A model generated the notes under the pieces. It was not told the DNA's origin, ran no database searches, and saw nothing but the letters and a program-made list of their open reading frames with translations. Shown here piece by piece: positions 5,254 to 9,471 of a DNA stretch of 9,471 nucleotides (position 1 is its first letter; every line of letters starts with the position of its first letter). Both the position numbers and the translations under genes were made by a program. Source of the stretch: Planctomycetia bacterium (GTDB taxonomy: Bacteria > Planctomycetota > Phycisphaerae > Phycisphaerales > SM1A02); NCBI GenBank assembly GCA_005804005.1, contig SYPI01000054.1, forward strand, positions 1 through 9,471, given 5' to 3'.

Positions 5254-6270
5254 ATGGCAATTCGCATTGGCATCAATGGCTTTGGTCGCATCGGTCGTCT
5301 GGTCTGCCGCATCGCGGCCGAGCAGGGGGGCATCGAGATCGTTGGCATCAATGATCTGGTCGGCGCCGACAATCTGGCCTATCTGCTGCGCTACGACACC
5401 AACCATGGCCGCTGCGCCGTGGAAGCGCGCGCCGATGGCGAGGCGATCGTGCTGGGCTCGCAGCGAATCCGCTGCATGTCCTCGAGGGACCCAGCCACGC
5501 TGCCGTGGGGAGAACTCGGGGCCGATTTGGTGCTGGAATCGACCGGCCTGTTCACCACTATCGAGGATGCCGGCAAGCATCTGAGCGCGGGCGCCAAGCG
5601 CGTGCTACTCAGCGCGCCCACCAAGTCCGACAAGGAAGTGCCCACGCTGGTCTACAAGGTGAATCACGAGAGCTACGACCCGGCGCGCCACCGCGTCGTC
5701 TCCAACGCCTCCTGCACCACCACCTGCCTGGCGCCGGTGGTGAAAGTGCTGCTGGACAATTTCGGCATCGTTGAGGCGCTGATGACCACGGTGCACGCCG
5801 TCACCGCCACACAGCCAACGCAAGACGGACCCAGCAAGAAGGATTGGCGCGGTGGGCGCAACGCCTATCAGAACATCATTCCCAGTTCGACCGGCGCGGC
5901 CAAAGCGGTCGGGCTCTGCTTGCCGGCGGTGAAGGGGAAGATCACCGGCATGGCCTTCCGAGTTCCCACCGCCAATGTGAGTTGCATCGACCTCACCTTC
6001 CGCACCGAGAAGTCCACCACTCTGGAGGCGATTCACGCCACCATGCGGGCCGCCGCCGATGGGTCGATGCAGGGCGTACTCGGATTCACAACCGAGGAAG
6101 TCGTCTCCAGTGACTTCATGTCAGACCCGCGTTCGTCCATCTATGACGCTGGTGCCGGCATTGGCCTGAGCCAGAACTTCTTCAAGGTTGTCAGCTGGTA
6201 CGACAACGAGTTCGGCTACGCGAACCGATGCGTGGACATGATCCGTTACATGGCCGCGCGCGGACTGTAG
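5254..6270 (+). CDS. gap: glyceraldehyde-3-phosphate dehydrogenase, NAD-dependent type I
   Basis: The 338-residue cytoplasmic enzyme of glycolysis/gluconeogenesis interconverts glyceraldehyde-3-phosphate and 1,3-bisphosphoglycerate. The NAD-binding GINGFGRIG is at 6-14. Asp34 (GINDL) is the residue that favours NAD over NADP. The catalytic Cys154 lies in [12 protein letters not shown] (150-161) and His181 in [30 protein letters not shown] and the C-terminal [13 protein letters not shown] are near-invariant family blocks. Length is normal and all key residues are present. No pgk or tpi neighbour is visible; it stands alone behind the SDR gene. Its stop is 12 nt from the stop of the convergent ChaN-like gene, leaving no room for a separate terminator. 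Confidence 0.97.
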   Translation: MAIRIGINGFGRIGRLVCRIAAEQGGIEIVGINDLVGADNLAYLLRYDTNHGRCAVEARADGEAIVLGSQRIRCMSSRDPATLPWGELGADLVLESTGLFTTIEDAGKHLSAGAKRVLLSAPTKSDKEVPTLVYKVNHESYDPARHRVVSNASCTTTCLAPVVKVLLDNFGIVEALMTTVHAVTATQPTQDGPSKKDWRGGRNAYQNIIPSSTGAAKAVGLCLPAVKGKITGMAFRVPTANVSCIDLTFRTEKSTTLEAIHATMRAAADGSMQGVLGFTTEEVVSSDFMSDPRSSIYDAGAGIGLSQNFFKVVSWYDNEFGYANRCVDMIRYMAARGL

Positions 6271-6282
6271 CGCCCAGCGGAT

Positions 6283-7257
6283 TCACTCGGCCAGCGGCGA
6301 ACTGACGACGATGTCGGCCAAGGGGACATCGCCGGCGGCCGTTGCAGCGCCAGCGCGCTCGACCACCACCACCACGATTCGATCACTCGGACGCCGCTGG
6401 CGCAGTTCCAGAACCGTGCCACCCTCGTGCGACACATGGAATGAGCCGACCGAGTGGATCACGACCGAGGCACCCATGGCCCGGGCCCGGGCGATTGACG
6501 CCGCCATGGTGGCGTCCCAAGTGGCCTGTGACCGGAGCATCTGGTCGATGTCATTCTCGCTGGCCGGCTCATTGCCAGCCGCACGCGCCATCGAGTGCAT
6601 GATCTGGCGGAACCGCTCGCGGTAGGCGGCGCTGGCCAGCGCGGCGGTGGGCAAATCGAACAGCAGGGCCTCATCCGGCGGCAGCTGCTCAAGCGCTTCG
6701 AGCCCCTGTTCGCGGGCGCAGCGGACATATGGGCGCGGCGCATTGGCCGCCACTACCCGCCCGCCGTTGTCACGCGCCGCGTCGAGGATCGGCTGGTACC
6801 ACGGAACCCACGAGCCCTCACCCGCCCAGTTGGCCGAGCCGGTCTGGTCGATCATCTCCTCGGTGTCGATCTCACCGCGCAGCCAGGCATCCACGGTCGG
6901 CTGCTCATTGCGCTCGAGCATCTCCAGCGAGACCGCGCAGCGCGGCCAGAGGGCGCAGAGATCCTGAGCGACTGCTTGCTCAAAGGCGTGAGCATGTGGA
7001 TCGTCGTGGGTTTCGCCTATCAGTACGACATCGGCCGCGGCCAATCGCGCCAGTACCTCGTTCCAGTCAAGCGCCGCGCCGGTGTGGCCGTCGCGCATGG
7101 GCAGGCGGCGGGCCAAGGCAGTGTCGACCGGCCCGGGCGGGGGCTTGGGAACATCGGTTGGCGTCGTGGCGGCGCAACCGCACAGGAGCAGCGTCGCAGA
7201 AAGTGCCGACGGCCTGACATGAAGCGCGAGGATGAGCTGGCGCAGTGGTGGCAACAC
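6283..7257 (-). CDS. ChaN-like (DUF399) putative haem-binding lipoprotein
   Basis: The 324-residue predicted lipoprotein has an N-terminus with Arg6 and Arg15, a hydrophobic stretch, and a lipobox-like LCGC with the lipidated Cys at 28. A Pro-rich linker (33-45) follows. The mature domain has LIGETHDDPHAH (79-90), SLEMLERN (110-117) and SVGSFHVSHEGG (269-280), the hallmarks of the ChaN/DUF399 family. Campylobacter ChaN binds haem and is linked to iron uptake; the actual role in most homologs is unknown. No haem or TonB genes are visible nearby, so an iron role here is family inference only. The start is the GTG at 7257, which gives a complete signal peptide and lies 5 nt after TACCCT. It diverges from the methyltransferase gene across 49 nt and converges on gap. 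Confidence 0.8.
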   Translation of the reverse strand: MLPPLRQLILALHVRPSALSATLLLCGCAATTPTDVPKPPPGPVDTALARRLPMRDGHTGAALDWNEVLARLAAADVVLIGETHDDPHAHAFEQAVAQDLCALWPRCAVSLEMLERNEQPTVDAWLRGEIDTEEMIDQTGSANWAGEGSWVPWYQPILDAARDNGGRVVAANAPRPYVRCAREQGLEALEQLPPDEALLFDLPTAALASAAYRERFRQIMHSMARAAGNEPASENDIDQMLRSQATWDATMAASIARARAMGASVVIHSVGSFHVSHEGGTVLELRQRRPSDRIVVVVVERAGAATAAGDVPLADIVVSSPLAE

Positions 7258-7262
7258 GGTTC

Positions 7263-7268
7263 AGGGTA
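7263..7268 (-). promoter_or_regulatory. -10 element of the ChaN-like gene (TACCCT)
   Basis: TACCCT on the minus strand ends 5 nt before the GTG at 7257, with no Shine-Dalgarno site. This is slightly closer than the other leaderless-type starts. It is the weakest member of the set. Confidence 0.4.
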
Positions 7269-7292
7269 TCGCTCGGCCGCTTCGACGGGCTC

Positions 7293-7298
7293 TACACT
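7293..7298 (+). promoter_or_regulatory. -10 element of the methyltransferase gene (TACACT)
   Basis: TACACT ends 8 nt before the ATG at 7307 and the intervening ccccgccc cannot bind the anti-Shine-Dalgarno. It is identical to the hexamer before the aminotransferase gene. It selects 7307 over an in-frame ATG at 7232 that lies inside the divergent ChaN-like gene. Confidence 0.55.
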
Positions 7299-7306
7299 CC
7301 CCGCCC

Positions 7307-8122
7307 ATGTCAGCCGAGCGTGACTACCAGTTAGGAACCCACGACGAAGAGTTGCAGCGGCTCGGACTGCAGCACGGGCTCTGGCAGCCAACCGTGGCGC
7401 GCGGCTGGCAGGCGGCCGGGTTCCGCCCCGGCTGGCGCATCGCCGCCATCGGTTGCGGGCCGGGCTTCGCCACGGTGGAACTCTCGCGATTGGTGGGGCC
7501 GAAGGGGCATGTCGCGGCGCTGGAGCGCTCCCAGCGTTATCTCGAGTCGGCCCGGCACCGCTGCGAATCGGCCGGTTGCGCGAATGTCTCGTTCCACTCC
7601 GTCGATCTGATCAGCGAGCCGTGTCCGGTTGAGGGTTACGACGCCGCCTGGTGCCGGTGGGTGGCCATGTGGGTTGCCGACCCGGCGCGACTAGTGGCCA
7701 ACATCCGCGCCGCGGTGCGCGATGGCGGCGTGCTGGTGATGCACGAATACACCCACTACCGGTCGTTTCGGCTCTCACCATCCAGCCCGGAGATCGAACA
7801 GTTCGTCGAGCAGGTCGAGGCGGCGCTGCGTTCGACCGGTGGCGATCCGGATGTCGGTCGGAGAATGCCGGGGTTGCTGAATGCAGCGGGCTTCGAGGTG
7901 ACGGCATTGGAGCCGCTGGTGTTCTCGGCCCGGCCGAGCGATCCGCTCTGGCAGTGGCCAGCTTCATACATCCGCACCTACGCCCCGCGCCTGCTGGAGA
8001 TGGGCTGCATCGACCGTTCATTCCTCGCGCGGCTGCTGGCAGCGCTGACTCGCGCGGAGGGCGACCCCGACTCTGTCATCGTGACTCCCATGAACCTGCA
8101 GATCATCGCCCGGGCCAGATAA
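7307..8122 (+). CDS. class I SAM-dependent methyltransferase
   Basis: The 271-residue protein has a seven-beta-strand methyltransferase core. Motif I is AIGCGPGFA (47-55), and an acidic residue at the end of beta-2 (Glu73, AALERS) should hold the SAM ribose. The N-terminal YQLGTHDEELQRLGLQH (7-23) is a helix pattern common to UbiE/Methyltransf_11/25-type enzymes. A later hydrophobic strand, GGVLVMHEYTHY, and a C-terminal helical part probably form the substrate lid. The methyl acceptor cannot be identified. The start at 7307 is chosen from the TACACT hexamer and from where the family similarity begins. The transporter gene follows after only 3 nt, so the two are almost certainly co-transcribed. 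Confidence 0.85.
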   Translation: MSAERDYQLGTHDEELQRLGLQHGLWQPTVARGWQAAGFRPGWRIAAIGCGPGFATVELSRLVGPKGHVAALERSQRYLESARHRCESAGCANVSFHSVDLISEPCPVEGYDAAWCRWVAMWVADPARLVANIRAAVRDGGVLVMHEYTHYRSFRLSPSSPEIEQFVEQVEAALRSTGGDPDVGRRMPGLLNAAGFEVTALEPLVFSARPSDPLWQWPASYIRTYAPRLLEMGCIDRSFLARLLAALTRAEGDPDSVIVTPMNLQIIARAR

Positions 8123-8125
8123 GCA

Positions 8126-9471
8126 ATGGCTGAACCTCAGTCGCCCGCGCAGCAGAGAGATCTTCGAGGACTGTGCCTCTTCGGCGGCCCGGCGCTGGCG
8201 TTGGTTGCTTGGGTCGCCGTCAGCCCAGCCGGAGTCGGCTGGCTGGGACTCTCCGCGGAAGGAGCGGCCACGCTGGCGATTCTGGTCTGGATGGCCTGCT
8301 GGTGGCTAACCGAGCCGGTGGATCTGGCGGTGACCGCGCTGCTTCCGGCCCTGCTGCTGCCGATTGTCGGTGCCGCCAAGTCAGCCGAGGCGCTGGCGCC
8401 GTATGCAAACGACGTCATCTTCCTATTCGGCGGCGGATGCGCAATGGCCATCGCCATCGAGCGGCACGGACTGGCCCAGCGACTCACTCGACTGGTATTG
8501 CACGCCACCGGAACCCGGCCTCACCGGATTGTGCTGGGGCTGCTGGCCACCAGCGTTTGCGTCAGTGCGTGGGTCTCGAACACGGCCACCACCGCCATGC
8601 TGTTGCCCATCGGCTTGGGGTTGATCGCCGCTGCCGAGCCGCTGATCGATTCACCGCTCGCCAAGCGTCAGTTCGCCGCGGCGGCGCTCCTGGCCATCGC
8701 CTACGGGTCGAGCATCGGTGGTGTGGCGACAATCCTCGGAAGCCCGCCGAATCCGATTGCATCCGAATGGCTCATGGCCAATGGCGTGCAGATGGAGTTC
8801 TGGCAGTGGGCCCGTTTCGGTGTACCCACCGCGCTGGCCATGGCGGTGGCGGCGGCGGTCATCTTCCGCTGGTCTTTCCCGATGCGCGGAGTCGGTTCGG
8901 TGGAACTTCCGATTCCCGTGGCAGCGGTGCCCGAGCCGCTCAGCCGCGCCGGATGGATGACTCTGGCGGTGTTCGTGTTGGCCGTCAGCCTGTGGTGCTT
9001 CTCTCCGCTGTTGAAGCCGCTGATTCCGGCGCTCAGTGATGGCCGCGTGGCGCTGGCGGCGGCATTCATTCTGATGGTGTTGCCATCGGGGGCGAGTGAC
9101 AAGGCCCCGGTTCTGCCATGGTCGGAAACCAAGCGCTTGCCGTGGGGAGTTTTCGTTCTCGGCGGCGGGGGGCTTTCCTTGGCCGAGGCCATGGAGAGAA
9201 CCGGCGTTTCGGCGGGGATCGCCGCGCATCTGGGCGATGTCAGCTTTGTGCCGGCGCTGGTGATTCTCGCCGCGGTGGTTCTGACCATGGTGCTGGCCAG
9301 CGAGATCGCTTCCAACACTGCCCTCACTGCTACCGCGGTACCCATCATCGGCGCCATTGCGCCCAGTCTGGGTATCCCGGTGGAGAAGGCAGTGATCGGC
9401 ACGGCGCTGGGCGCCAGCTTGGCTTTCATCATGCCGGTGGGCACGCCCCCCAATGCGCTGGTCTACGCCAC
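8126..9471 (+). CDS. DASS/SLC13-family anion:sodium symporter, 3' end cut by window edge
   Basis: The first 448 residues of an inner-membrane transporter of the divalent anion:Na+ symporter family (INDY/CitT type) are present, with several strongly hydrophobic helices (about 15-33, 47-60, 66-84, 96-112, 135-170, 186-205, 233-248, 276-292, 308-320, 376-392). Both substrate/Na+-binding SNT motifs are present: Ser151-Asn152-Thr153 (VSNTATTAML) and Ser396-Asn397-Thr398 (ASNTALTA). The first is one residue off its position in the Vibrio cholerae INDY structure. Each repeat also has its partner loop, GSPPNP (205-210) and GTPPNALV (439-446). Substrates in the family are dicarboxylates, citrate, sulfate or similar; the actual one is unknown. 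The ATG is 3 nt after the methyltransferase stop and lacks a Shine-Dalgarno site, suggesting coupled translation. No stop occurs before the right edge, and a last helix should follow. Confidence 0.9.
   Translation, partial: MAEPQSPAQQRDLRGLCLFGGPALALVAWVAVSPAGVGWLGLSAEGAATLAILVWMACWWLTEPVDLAVTALLPALLLPIVGAAKSAEALAPYANDVIFLFGGGCAMAIAIERHGLAQRLTRLVLHATGTRPHRIVLGLLATSVCVSAWVSNTATTAMLLPIGLGLIAAAEPLIDSPLAKRQFAAAALLAIAYGSSIGGVATILGSPPNPIASEWLMANGVQMEFWQWARFGVPTALAMAVAAAVIFRWSFPMRGVGSVELPIPVAAVPEPLSRAGWMTLAVFVLAVSLWCFSPLLKPLIPALSDGRVALAAAFILMVLPSGASDKAPVLPWSETKRLPWGVFVLGGGGLSLAEAMERTGVSAGIAAHLGDVSFVPALVILAAVVLTMVLASEIASNTALTATAVPIIGAIAPSLGIPVEKAVIGTALGASLAFIMPVGTPPNALVYA

Noticed and set aside
6595..7323. 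242-codon plus-strand open frame
   Set aside because: It is a shadow of the ChaN-like lipoprotein gene, and its end overlaps the methyltransferase start in another frame.
8701..9453. 250-codon minus-strand open frame
   Set aside because: It is fully antisense to the transporter gene, whose SNT motifs and membrane helices are unmistakable.
1..9471. Novel multi-gene system, prophage, insertion sequence, CRISPR or toxin-antitoxin module
   Set aside because: All nine genes belong to known families, mostly core metabolism. I saw no transposase, terminal inverted repeats, spaced repeats or small paired genes. Apart from the CoaX-tail repeat, no repeat stood out.

Overview
The window is GC-rich, densely packed bacterial chromosome with nine protein genes, one tRNA and no mobile element, phage gene, CRISPR array or rRNA. 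The FabI, CoaX and methyltransferase sequences look most like planctomycete proteins, perhaps class Phycisphaerae. That is an impression from remembered sequence resemblance, not a search, and should be treated as tentative.

Layout, left to right. A response-regulator-like gene runs off the left edge on the minus strand (1-566). Divergent from it are a tRNA-Arg(UCG) (610-682) and fabI, enoyl-ACP reductase (716-1495). Converging on fabI is a minus-strand cluster read from right to left: a D-amino-acid-aminotransferase-like gene (4295-3426), coaX type III pantothenate kinase (3408-2530), and a short MnmE-like GTPase (2591-1542) whose start lies inside coaX. Divergent from the cluster is a short-chain dehydrogenase (4359-5192), followed on the same strand by NAD-dependent glyceraldehyde-3-phosphate dehydrogenase (5254-6270). 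A ChaN-like lipoprotein gene (7257-6283, minus) converges on gap. A class I methyltransferase (7307-8122) diverges from it and is followed after 3 nt by a DASS/SLC13 anion transporter gene cut by the right edge (8126-9471).

The genes are mostly housekeeping metabolism: fatty-acid elongation, CoA synthesis, D-amino-acid supply for peptidoglycan, glycolysis, anion uptake. They do not form one pathway, and I see no defence system or novel multi-gene machine. The clearest unexplained pattern is regulatory. Six of the nine protein genes have a TAnnnT -10-like hexamer only 5-9 nt before the start codon and no Shine-Dalgarno sequence, which predicts leaderless mRNAs. fabI and gap instead have clear GGAG-type ribosome binding sites. 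This pattern also moves the aminotransferase start to a GTG whose residue numbering matches the characterised Bacillus D-amino-acid aminotransferase. Other points of interest are a Cys/His-rich repeated tail on CoaX, loss of the usual first-motif Asp in CoaX, a coaX/GTPase coding overlap carrying a 15-bp direct repeat, and an MnmE-like GTPase lacking the C-terminal Cys motif.
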